From the NCBI GenBank assembly GCA_023418095.1, contig JAEZDL010000201.1, positions 1 to 31,157 on the forward strand: a stretch of DNA of 31,157 nt, written 5' to 3'. Positions 16,893 to 24,138 of this stretch are shown piece by piece. This stretch comes from Bacteroidota bacterium (lineage in GTDB: Bacteria > Bacteroidota > Bacteroidia > Flavobacteriales_F > PHOS-HE28). Every line of letters starts with the position of its first letter. The stretch's first letter is position 1. A model generated the notes under the pieces. The model searched no databases, was not told where the DNA came from, and was given only the letters and a program-made list of their open reading frames with translations. The position numbers and the translations under genes are program-made.

Positions 16893-18713
16893 ATGTCATC
16901 CTTTGAAGATCTCGGCCTTCGCGAAGAACTGCTTCGCGCACTCAACGACCTCAAGTTCACCGCGCCCACTCCCGTTCAGGAAAAGGCGATCCCCGTTCTT
17001 CTCACCAATGAGGATGATGTAGTAGTGCTGGCGCAGACCGGCACGGGAAAGACCGCTGCGTTCGGCCTGCCTTTGCTGGAGGATATCGATCCCGATGTGC
17101 GTGGCGTGCAGGCGCTGGTGCTCGCACCCACCCGGGAATTATGTGTGCAGATCACCAATGACTTCGGGAATTTCTCGAAATACTTGAAAGGCGTGAAGCC
17201 GGTGGCCGTTTACGGTGGTGCCAACATCCGCGACCAGATCCGGGAGATCCAGCGCGGCGCGAACATAGTGGTGGCGACACCGGGGCGTCTGCTCGATCTT
17301 CTGGGGCGCGAAGCGGTGGATCTTTCAGCGGTGGAAGTTGTCGTATTGGATGAGGCCGATGAAATGCTGAACATGGGTTTCCAGGAAGATCTCACCGAGA
17401 TCCTGAAGACCACTCCGGCGGAAAAACGGACGTGGCTCTTCAGCGCCACCATGGGCAGCGAAGTGCGTCACATCGCCAAGCGTTACATGCGTGCCCACCA
17501 GGAGATCCAGGTGGGCGATCGGAATACCACGGCGGCCGCGATCCAGCACCAGTACTGTGTTGTGCATTCACGCGATAGGTACGCCGCATTGAAGCGTTTC
17601 GTGGATGCGGACCCCGATCTGTTCGCGATCGTATTCTGCCGCACCAAGCACGAGACACAGGAACTCGCGACCCAGCTCGTGAAGGAAGGTTACGTGGCCG
17701 ATGCGATCCATGGCGATCTGAGCCAGGCGCAGCGCGATCATGTGATGGGCCGTTACCGCGCCCGTTCATTGAACCTGCTGATCGCGACCGATGTGGCGGC
17801 TCGTGGCATCGATGTGAGCAACGTGACGCACGTGATCCACTACGATCTGCCGGGCGAAGCGGAAAGCTACACGCACCGCAGCGGCCGCACTGCCCGTGCA
17901 GGAAAGACGGGTATTTCACTCAGCATCATCGGCGTTCGTGAAGTGAACAAGATCCGCCAGCTGGAGCGCATGCTGAAAACGCATTTCACCTACGTGCGTG
18001 TGCCTGGCGGCGGCGATATCGGCAAGGCGCAGGTGGTGGCCTATCTGCAGAAGCTCACCAGTGTGGAGATCGATCATGATGCATTGGCCGATCTACTTCC
18101 GATCGCACATCAAGAGCTGAGCAAATTCAGCAAGGAGGAATTGATCGAACGCTTCATGAGCGTGGCGTTCAACCGGATCATCACGCAATTCCGCGATCTG
18201 CCGGACCTCAACATCGACATGAGCCGCAAGGACCATACGGCCCGGGTGGAACGGCCTTCGTCGCGCGAACGTTTCTCCACCGGACGCCAGATGTTCATCA
18301 ACCTGGGATCGGCGGATGGTTTCGATAAAGGAAAACTGCTCGGCTATGTGTGCGGGATCTCCGGGATCAGTGGCGAATCGATCGGAAGAATGATGATCAA
18401 GGATGTCTATTCGTTCATCGACATCGAACCTGATCAATTCCAGCGCGTCTTCAATTCATTCCAGAACGCGAATTACAAAGGCCGGAAAGTGCGGGTGGAT
18501 GAAGCGCAGGGTGAAAGCGGCGGCCGCAGCGGAGGAAGATCTTCCGATCGCGGTGGTGATCGCGGCGGTTCGCGCGGATCCTACAAAGGCGGAAGAAGCT
18601 TCGATCGTGCGCCGCGCGAAGAACGACGCAGCAGCGGTGGTGATCGCGGTGGTTACACCAAGAAGGCGGGTTTCTATGAGCCGAAACCAAAGCCGCGCAA
18701 GGGCAAAGGCTGA
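16893..18713 (+). CDS. deaD: DEAD-box ATP-dependent RNA helicase with DbpA-type RNA-binding domain and RGG tail
   Basis: This is a 606-residue helicase starting at ATG 16893; the 15 extra codons upstream fall over the promoter. RecA domain 1 has the Q motif (FTAPTPVQ, residues 22-29), motif I AQTGTGKT (47-54), PTRELC, TPGRLLD, DEAD (153-156) and SAT. RecA domain 2 has IVFCRTKHET, HGDLSQAQRD, IATDVAARGIDV and HRSGRTARAGK. After a helical linker, about residues 450-535 form a DbpA-like RRM (MFINLGSADGFDKGKLLGYV ... FIDIEPDQ). The last 70 residues are rich in G, R, S and D (GGRSGGRSSDRGGDRGG), a flexible RNA-binding tail. The role is cold-shock or ribosome-assembly RNA unwinding, as in CsdA/DeaD. 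Its TGA and the porin stop are directly adjacent. Confidence 0.95.
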   Translation: MSSFEDLGLREELLRALNDLKFTAPTPVQEKAIPVLLTNEDDVVVLAQTGTGKTAAFGLPLLEDIDPDVRGVQALVLAPTRELCVQITNDFGNFSKYLKGVKPVAVYGGANIRDQIREIQRGANIVVATPGRLLDLLGREAVDLSAVEVVVLDEADEMLNMGFQEDLTEILKTTPAEKRTWLFSATMGSEVRHIAKRYMRAHQEIQVGDRNTTAAAIQHQYCVVHSRDRYAALKRFVDADPDLFAIVFCRTKHETQELATQLVKEGYVADAIHGDLSQAQRDHVMGRYRARSLNLLIATDVAARGIDVSNVTHVIHYDLPGEAESYTHRSGRTARAGKTGISLSIIGVREVNKIRQLERMLKTHFTYVRVPGGGDIGKAQVVAYLQKLTSVEIDHDALADLLPIAHQELSKFSKEELIERFMSVAFNRIITQFRDLPDLNIDMSRKDHTARVERPSSRERFSTGRQMFINLGSADGFDKGKLLGYVCGISGISGESIGRMMIKDVYSFIDIEPDQFQRVFNSFQNANYKGRKVRVDEAQGESGGRSGGRSSDRGGDRGGSRGSYKGGRSFDRAPREERRSSGGDRGGYTKKAGFYEPKPKPRKGKG

Positions 18714-19898
18714 TCAGATCCCGAATTCCACCTGGAACATCGCGGACCACGAACTGTTCGGATGTTCAAGATCGGCATCGATCCAGCGATAACCGGCAGC
18801 GAATTGCAGCTTGATCCGGTGGCCATTGAGGTATTTGGTACTTCCCAACAGCACTTCGTCCGTGCGGCGCATCAGTGGATCGACATCGGCATTCGGTCGT
18901 ACCGAATGGTAGCGTGACGCGATCTCGTAGCCGCTCCGGAAAAGTTTGCTCAATTGGAAGTTCAATCCCGTTCCACTCGGCACGTATGTCACATCCACAT
19001 CATTGGCGCTGATCGGAACGCTCGCCCGCCGATCGAAATATTCACCCAACAAGGCCCAGCCATTGTGCTTGAACATCATGTCCGCGATCGCCGTGTTGAT
19101 GTCGCTGGGCGAGATCAGTTCACCACCCAGCTGACCACCGGTGCGCTGCGCGTTCACATTGGTGCTGTACGATCCACCGATCGAAAGTTTCGGCCTTGGC
19201 TCGAATTCCAGATCGCCTTCGGAATAATCTCCTTTATCAGTGAAGGCGCCAAAGGGCAGCCATTCGATCCTTCCTGTATAAGCAAGGCCATCATCACTCG
19301 CCAATGCATTCCTTCCTTCCCCGCTGCTGAGCGCACCCTTCAACTGGATCTCCTGGCCGGCCACCGGAACGGTCCAATAAGCGAAAGCTCCGAAATCCCG
19401 ATCCAGGGTGAAGGCACTGTTCGCGATGGATCGATCGGGGAATTGCAGGTTCCCGGAGCTGATCACACGTTCACGATTGCCCGGCAATTTGCTCTGGCCG
19501 AAGCCTACGTACAGATCCTCGTTGAAATGATAGTAGATGATCGCATCACGGATCGGTTGCGCCGTTGGCAGTTCCTCCAATTCCAGATCGGCGCGCGAAA
19601 AGGCCAGCTGTATATAGTACCGGAATCTCCGATCGAGCACGAACCCGTCGAAGCGCAACCGCAAACGCCGCACGCGCGCATCCACCGATCGGATCGAAAG
19701 ATCATCGCGCGAGACCGTGGTGATGCCGAACCGGTTCTGCATCCTGAAACGCAGGTTCAGCAGGAAAAGGCTGTCCTTGCTGATGCTGATCCCATCCTTT
19801 ACCTCGATCAGCGCACGTTCATCGATCTCCTGTTGGGCAAGCACCGCCGGGGCGAGCATTATGAGAAGGACCATCGTAATGGTCCGTTGGATCCGCAT
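18714..19898 (-). CDS. OprO/OprP-type outer-membrane porin
   Basis: This protein is 394 residues when started at ATG 19898, which gives a good signal peptide (MRIQRTITMVLLIMLAPAVLAQ); an in-frame ATG at 19925 would add 9 residues. The mature part fits the phosphate-selective porin O/P family (PF07396): FRMQNRFGI, DARVRRLRLRFDGFVLDRRFRYYIQLAFS, VGFGQSKLPGNRERVISSGNLQFPDR with the usual RE(R/Q) and SS motif, and further antiparallel strands ending in WSAMFQVEFGI, with an aromatic near the C-terminus. It probably forms a general or anion channel in the outer membrane. The substrate is not predictable, and many Bacteroidota members are not phosphate-specific. Confidence 0.9.
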   Translation of the reverse strand: MRIQRTITMVLLIMLAPAVLAQQEIDERALIEVKDGISISKDSLFLLNLRFRMQNRFGITTVSRDDLSIRSVDARVRRLRLRFDGFVLDRRFRYYIQLAFSRADLELEELPTAQPIRDAIIYYHFNEDLYVGFGQSKLPGNRERVISSGNLQFPDRSIANSAFTLDRDFGAFAYWTVPVAGQEIQLKGALSSGEGRNALASDDGLAYTGRIEWLPFGAFTDKGDYSEGDLEFEPRPKLSIGGSYSTNVNAQRTGGQLGGELISPSDINTAIADMMFKHNGWALLGEYFDRRASVPISANDVDVTYVPSGTGLNFQLSKLFRSGYEIASRYHSVRPNADVDPLMRRTDEVLLGSTKYLNGHRIKLQFAAGYRWIDADLEHPNSSWSAMFQVEFGI

Positions 19899-19989
19899 GG
19901 CGCAAAGAAAAACCTTCATCACCAAGGTTCTCTTAGCGGATCATTACCGGAATGTTAATCATGGCATGGCCGGCGACCTGGCGCAACAT

Positions 19990-20472
19990 TCATTTCACGG
20001 ATCGTTGATATCCGATCAGGTCCACGTTCGGGATCCGCTCAAGCGCCAGCGCACGCATCATGGTGATCAGCTGGCCGCGATGCTGGGTGTTGTGGTTGAG
20101 GCAATGCATGAGGATCTGCCACACAGGCTGTACATGTTCATTGCCACGCAGATCGCGGTAGATCACCATCCTCGACAGATCCTCCCCGCTCAATGCCGAC
20201 ACGTGGTCATGAAAGGCCTCGCATCGCCGCAACAGATCGGCCAGATCCATTTCCGGTCCGGCGGGCCATGTGTACGGCTGGCCGAGCAGGCGCTTCAGCC
20301 AGGTGTTCGCCGCATCGCGCATGTGCAGCACGGTAAGCCGCAGCGAAGGGAAACTGCTCGCCACATTGCGGTCCAGCACATCGGCCGGCTCCACGCCCAG
20401 CCGCTCCACCAGGCGTTTGTTCGCCCACAGATCGTAGTCTGCATATTGTTTCAACAACACGATCCCTTCCAT
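19990..20472 (-). CDS. DinB family protein
   Basis: This is a 160-residue four-helix-bundle protein. The start at ATG 20472 gives MEGIVLLKQYADYDLWANKRLVERL, the classic DinB opening (YxxWANxRL). The candidate metal-site histidines are in LTVLHMRDAANTWLKRLLG and in the C-terminal HCLNHNTQHRGQLITMM, where the HxxxHRGQ motif supplies two ligands. DinB proteins are metal-binding enzymes or thiol-dependent transferases (DinB/YfiT); the substrate of this one is unknown. Upstream codons to 20571 overlap the divergent gene and are rejected. It is divergent from the gene at 20562 and 91 nt upstream of the porin. Confidence 0.9.
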   Translation of the reverse strand: MEGIVLLKQYADYDLWANKRLVERLGVEPADVLDRNVASSFPSLRLTVLHMRDAANTWLKRLLGQPYTWPAGPEMDLADLLRRCEAFHDHVSALSGEDLSRMVIYRDLRGNEHVQPVWQILMHCLNHNTQHRGQLITMMRALALERIPNVDLIGYQRSVK

Positions 20473-20561
20473 GTTACGTGCATAAGAGTGTTGATAAGCG
20501 CCCGCGGCCGATCCTTGGGAATGCCCATTGGCTTTGCAAACTTCGCGATGAAGACGCAGAC

Positions 20562-21104
20562 ATGATCGCAACCCTGTTCGGAAAGAAGAAGATCACCGAG
20601 GACAAGCTCTCCAACGTGTTCGTGAACGCGGTCCTGGAATTCACCGAGAAAGGCTTTCCAGCCATGGCCGCCGAACTGAACGAATCGCCTGAATTCGTGG
20701 TCTCGCCCAACCTGAAGGAAAGCGACAATGCCGATTTCGCGCTGATCCTTTTCGTGGGCAACCTCATGGAAATGGAGCGCGTGCTGGGGCCCGGCCTCGA
20801 TCGCCGCATCCACGCGCTTTCCGTCTCCAAATTTGCACAGGCCGTTGGCCGTACCGGCACAGATCTGGAAGAGGAGATGCGCGCCCTGCGATCGAAGATG
20901 GAACGGCTCAACTTCCCCAGCAAGAACGTGGTATACGCCATGGGCAAGATCCTCTTCCACCGCTACGATCTGTATTGTTTCCAGGACGTTTATTTTCGCG
21001 AACAACGCTCGCCCAATCCGATCATCCTAAAGCGCATCAACGGGCTCATGAGCTACTTCATGTGGAATTGGGCCGAAGTGCAGGAACAGTACCGCATCGT
21101 GTGA
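20562..21104 (+). CDS. Conserved protein of unknown function
   Basis: This is a 180-residue protein starting at ATG 20562 (MIATLFGKKKITEDKLSNVF). It has no signal peptide or transmembrane helix and appears mostly alpha-helical: LSNVFVNAVLEFTEKGFPAMAAEL, DFALILFVGNLMEMERVLG, RRIHALSVSKFAQAVG and a C-terminal helix MSYFMWNWAEVQEQYRIV. I recall similar proteins with an LFGKKKITE(D/E)K start in other Flavobacteriales, without a known function, and assign none. A near-consensus box TGGCTTTG at 20529-20536 could be its promoter. It is divergent from the DinB gene, with 89 nt between the starts, and followed by the repeat-bearing gap. Confidence 0.75.
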   Translation: MIATLFGKKKITEDKLSNVFVNAVLEFTEKGFPAMAAELNESPEFVVSPNLKESDNADFALILFVGNLMEMERVLGPGLDRRIHALSVSKFAQAVGRTGTDLEEEMRALRSKMERLNFPSKNVVYAMGKILFHRYDLYCFQDVYFREQRSPNPIILKRINGLMSYFMWNWAEVQEQYRIV

Positions 21105-21127
21105 TCCATATTCTTTCAATGCAGTCG

Positions 21128-21405
21128 AATTTGGGCGCCTTAACGGGCTGTCCGCTGTAGCCAATTCGTTTCGGCGGCGGCCATTGTGGCTGCGGTGGCT
21201 TCCTGCGGTCGCCTCCTCGCTCACGTCGCCGCAACGCCTCACCTTCATTGGGCTGCCGCTACCATCCCTGGCGCAGCATTCCGAGATGTCGCGTTACGGA
21301 TCACAGCGGAAAGCCCGGAGCGCAGCGAGGACTTGCAGCCCTTCGGCAAGCTCAGGATGAACTTCGGGCCGGACCTGAGGCTTTTGCGAGGGGAACGCCC
21401 AAATT
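21128..21405. repeat. Intergenic element with composite terminal inverted repeats
   Basis: This fills the only gene-free stretch longer than 300 bp (21105-21430). Its ends are perfect 10-bp inverted repeats: AATTTGGGCG at 21128-21137 and CGCCCAAATT at 21396-21405. A second inverted pair lies inside: CGGGCTGTCCGCTGT at 21144-21158 and ACAGCGGAAAGCCCG at 21303-21317 (14 of 15 match). The longer right arm also holds CCCTTCGGCAAGCTCAGG. The inner part contains short GC-rich pairs such as GGCTGCCGCTACCATCCCTGG and encodes no convincing protein. It has one GATC, against 15-30 per kb around it, so it looks foreign to the local sequence style. From memory, pieces like these recur between genes in many Bacteroidota genomes; this is probably a non-autonomous mobile or REP-like element. 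Confidence 0.7.
21339..21356 (+). repeat. CCTTCG(G)CAAGCTCAGG-type dispersed repeat motif
   Basis: CCCTTCGGCAAGCTCAGG closely resembles the CCTTCGACAAGCTCAGG motif that I recall as a widespread dispersed repeat in many bacterial phyla. It sits inside the right arm of the 21128-21405 element. An imperfect complement, CCTGAGGCTT at 21374-21383, could pair with AAGCTCAGG (21348-21356) to form a hairpin. Confidence 0.55.
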
Positions 21406-21430
21406 TCGATCCTAAAAAGATCCGTCCGCT

Positions 21431-22672
21431 TCACTCCGATCGGCCGATCCTCTCTCCCACCCCGAGCTTCTCCACGGCCATCTGCACGATCTGCTCGCCG
21501 ATCGCCAAAGCCGCCGTGGCAGCAGGTGATGGCGCGTTCAGTACATGGATGTGCGCACCTTTCGTCTCGATCCGGAAATCATCGACCATGGCGCCATCAT
21601 GCCCGAGCAGCATCGCGCGCACACCCGCCCTGCCTGGACGGATATCGTCCATCGTGAGCGAAGGGATCAGCCTTTGCAGCGTGCGCAGGAAAAGACGTTT
21701 GCTGAATGCCCGCCTGTATTCATCGATCCCGTAACGTAAATTTCTCATGAACAACCGCCACGTGCCGCTGTATGAAAGCGCTTCGTATGAATCGCGCAGA
21801 TCGAAATCGGTGCGGCCGTAACCTTCGCGTTTGAAGGTGAACACCGCGTTCGGTCCGCATTCGATGCTGCCATCGGTCATACGCGTGAAGTGCACGCCCA
21901 GGAAGGGGAATCGCGGATCGGGCACGGGATAGATCAGGTGCTTCACTTTGTGATGGCCCTTCTCCGTGAGCTCGTAATAATCGCCGCGGAAACCGACGAT
22001 CTGTTCCTTCACCACGGCACCATCCCTTCTCGCCAGCCGATCGCTTTGCAGCCCCGCGCAGAAGATCGCGAAACGTGTGTTGTACGTGCCTTTCGATGTA
22101 CGAACCATACTTCGATCGGCCTGCCGATCGATGCTGATGAATTCCTCGTTGAGATGCACCTTGCTTTGCGACTGCAGCGCGATCGCGAGTTCGGCCATCT
22201 TCTCCGTGGCGCGGCGGAAATCGATGATGCCCGTGCAGCCGATGTGGATCCCCGCGATCCCTTCACAGAACGGCTCGATCTGCTTGATCTCCTCCGCGTT
22301 CACCATGCGCATATCCTCGATCCCATTGATCTGCCCGGTGTTGAAGATCTTTTCCAGCCGCGGGATCTCCTCCCGATCGCGCGCCACGATCAGCTTTCCG
22401 CAGATGTCGTGCGCGATGCCGTGATCCTTCGCGAACTGCACCAGCTCGCGTCGGCCCTTCACGCAATTGATCGCTTTCTGGCTCCCGGGTTTGTAATAGA
22501 TCCCGCTGTGCAGAACGCCGCTGTTGTTGCCCGTCTGGTGATCGGCGAGGGCTTTTTCCTTCTCGATCAACAGGATCCGCAGATCGGGAAAACGTTTTTG
22601 CAGCTTGTACATGGTGGCCGCACCCACGATCCCGCCACCCACGATGATCACATCCCAGATCTGTTCCTGCAT
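21431..22672 (-). CDS. lhgO: L-2-hydroxyglutarate oxidase
   Basis: This 413-residue FAD-dependent oxidoreductase of the DAO family oxidises L-2-hydroxyglutarate to 2-oxoglutarate, a metabolite-repair or lysine-catabolism step. The start at ATG 22672 gives MQEQIWDVIIVGGGIVGAAT, with the GxGxxG dinucleotide fold at once; a TTG further upstream would run into the MFS gene. Family signatures are HQTGNNSGVLHSGIYYKPGS near residue 50, GIHIGCTGIIDFRRATEKMA, FAIFCAGLQSDRLA, FLGVHFTRMTDGSIECGPNA and the C-terminal GVRAMLLGHDGAMVDDF, followed by HVLNAPSPAATAALAIG. The length is normal. It is preceded by a candidate TACCTTCG box and lies just downstream of the MFS gene on the same strand. Confidence 0.93.
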   Translation of the reverse strand: MQEQIWDVIIVGGGIVGAATMYKLQKRFPDLRILLIEKEKALADHQTGNNSGVLHSGIYYKPGSQKAINCVKGRRELVQFAKDHGIAHDICGKLIVARDREEIPRLEKIFNTGQINGIEDMRMVNAEEIKQIEPFCEGIAGIHIGCTGIIDFRRATEKMAELAIALQSQSKVHLNEEFISIDRQADRSMVRTSKGTYNTRFAIFCAGLQSDRLARRDGAVVKEQIVGFRGDYYELTEKGHHKVKHLIYPVPDPRFPFLGVHFTRMTDGSIECGPNAVFTFKREGYGRTDFDLRDSYEALSYSGTWRLFMRNLRYGIDEYRRAFSKRLFLRTLQRLIPSLTMDDIRPGRAGVRAMLLGHDGAMVDDFRIETKGAHIHVLNAPSPAATAALAIGEQIVQMAVEKLGVGERIGRSE

Positions 22673-22680
22673 TTCGGTGG

Positions 22681-22688
22681 CGAAGGTA
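22681..22688 (-). promoter_or_regulatory. Candidate -7 box TACCTTCG for lhgO
   Basis: Minus-strand TACCTTCG (TAnnTTCG) ends 8 nt before the lhgO ATG at 22672, in the 35-nt gap after the MFS gene. It implies a very short leader. Confidence 0.35.
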
Positions 22689-22707
22689 GGATCGGCGCCG
22701 ATCCCGA

Positions 22708-24057
22708 TCAATGCGTTACCTGCAATTCGGAATGGGTTGCCAGCGGAGCTTTTTCATTCTTCGGCACACGCAGCAGAAGTACGAATGCGATCACGAAGAA
22801 ACTCCCGATGATGATCACCGTGTTGCGCAGATCGCCGGTAAGTTGATAGACCAATCCGTACGCGAGTGTGCCGAGCACCGTTCCGAGGTAATAGCTCACA
22901 TCATAGAACGAGAAATAGCTGGCGTGATCGATCGTCTCGGGAAGGAATTTTGAATAGGTGCTTCGCGAAAGCGCCTGGCTTCCACCCATCACCAGGCCAA
23001 CGCCTGCGGCCAGCAGATAGAATTCCGTTGCCCATTGGATCATGTACGCAACGAAGCAAAGCCCGATCCAGATCGCGCAACCGATCATGAGTGCGCGTAT
23101 GTTGCCGAAGCGCGCGCTGAGCCGCACGAACAGGAAAGCACCGATCGCAGCTACAAGCTGGATGATCAGGATGCTGGTGATCAGGCTGGCATCGCCGATC
23201 GGCACGATCGTTCCATTCGCATCGATGTCCTTCACCTCCATTTTCGCATAGCTCACCGCGAGGTACATCACCGTTTGGATCCCCATGTTCAGCATGAAGA
23301 ACGCGAGCAGGTAACGTTTCAATCGATCGGATCTTTTCAGCTCGATCCACACTTTCCGCAATTCCTTATAGCCGTTCAGGAAGATGCTTTTTCCTTCACT
23401 CTTTCGGCTTACCGTTCGATCGGGAAGTACGCGGAAGGCGAATTGCGCGAAGCCGGCCCACCAGATCCCGACGGTGACGAATGTGATGCGTGCCGGCAAT
23501 CCATCGCGATCGGGAATTCCGAAAAGATCCGGCTTCATCACCATGATCAGATTCAGGATCAACAGGATCACACTGCCGATATAGCCCATCGTGTAACCGC
23601 GCGCGCTGATCCGATCGTGATCCTTCCGCTCCGCGATCTCTGGTAAAAAGGCATCATAAAAAACAAGGCTTCCGCTGAAACCGGCACAGGCCATCATGAC
23701 CAGTGCAAGCCCGATCCAGATGTGATCGATGCCGAAGAAGAAAAGTCCGGCGCAACTGGCCGCACCCAAGTAACAGAAGAATTTGAGAAAACCTTTCTTG
23801 TTGCCGCTGTGATCGGCGATGCCGCTGAGCAAGGGCGCGATCAATGCCACCAGAAGGAATCCCGCGGAAAGTGCGTACGAATAGAGCGATCCTGCCGGAA
23901 TGCCGTACCGATCCTGGATCAGATCATGGCCGTTGTCGCTGGTGATCGCGACATAGAAGATCGGGAAGATGGCGGAAGTGATCGTGAGCGAATAAACGGA
24001 ATTGGCCCAATCGTACATGGTCCAGCCACGTATGACCTTCGGATCGCCTTTTCGCAT
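22708..24057 (-). CDS. MFS transporter, Atg22/UMF1-like
   Basis: This is a 449-residue, 12-helix transporter starting at ATG 24057 (MRKGDPKVIRGWTMYDWANSVYSLTI). YDWANSxY near the N-terminus is the hallmark of the Atg22/UMF1 branch of the major facilitator superfamily. Further features are LIAPLLSGIADHSGNKKGFL (loop 2-3 motif A equivalent), VFYDAFLPEIAERKDHDRISARGYTMGYIGS, and MGGSQALSRSTYSKFLPE in the C-terminal half. Fungal Atg22 exports vacuolar amino acids; bacterial substrates are unknown. It starts 82 nt after the OmpA gene stop, separated by a terminator-like hairpin and a TACCTTCG box, and is followed by lhgO on the same strand. Confidence 0.9.
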   Translation of the reverse strand: MRKGDPKVIRGWTMYDWANSVYSLTITSAIFPIFYVAITSDNGHDLIQDRYGIPAGSLYSYALSAGFLLVALIAPLLSGIADHSGNKKGFLKFFCYLGAASCAGLFFFGIDHIWIGLALVMMACAGFSGSLVFYDAFLPEIAERKDHDRISARGYTMGYIGSVILLILNLIMVMKPDLFGIPDRDGLPARITFVTVGIWWAGFAQFAFRVLPDRTVSRKSEGKSIFLNGYKELRKVWIELKRSDRLKRYLLAFFMLNMGIQTVMYLAVSYAKMEVKDIDANGTIVPIGDASLITSILIIQLVAAIGAFLFVRLSARFGNIRALMIGCAIWIGLCFVAYMIQWATEFYLLAAGVGLVMGGSQALSRSTYSKFLPETIDHASYFSFYDVSYYLGTVLGTLAYGLVYQLTGDLRNTVIIIGSFFVIAFVLLLRVPKNEKAPLATHSELQVTH

Positions 24058-24074
24058 TCGCTCTGAGTTGCGTG

Positions 24075-24082
24075 CGAAGGTA
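24075..24082 (-). promoter_or_regulatory. Candidate -7 box TACCTTCG for the MFS gene
   Basis: Minus-strand TACCTTCG is identical to the box before lhgO. It ends 17 nt before the MFS start at 24057 and lies just downstream of the hairpin at 24091-24122, as expected for a new transcription unit. Confidence 0.4.
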
Positions 24083-24090
24083 GAAGAGAA

Positions 24091-24122
24091 GAGGCGCACC
24101 GGGCCGATCGCCGATGCGCCTC
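24091..24122 (-). terminator. Rho-independent terminator-like hairpin after the OmpA gene
   Basis: GAGGCGCA at 24091-24098 pairs with TGCGCCTC at 24115-24122 (8 bp), with further partial pairing inside. In minus-strand reading it is followed by a pyrimidine-rich tract (TTCTCTTCTACC). It lies 17 nt after the OmpA-family stop. Confidence 0.6.
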
Positions 24123-24138
24123 CAAGATCGATGCGATC

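Noticed and set aside
18954..19958. Plus-strand frame of 334 codons over the porin gene
   Set aside because: It is antisense to an OprO/P-type porin with a signal peptide and conserved motifs, and the translated sequence has no recognisable fold.
20489..20497. TGTTGATAA, one mismatch from the complement of a DnaA box (TTATCCACA)
   Set aside because: It is a single isolated site with no cluster, no AT-rich unwinding region and no dnaA or dnaN nearby, so an origin is not supported.
21105..21430. Possible small protein genes in the gene-free gap
   Set aside because: Frames here are short, lack plausible start contexts and known domains, and run across the inverted repeats; the sequence is better explained as a non-coding element.
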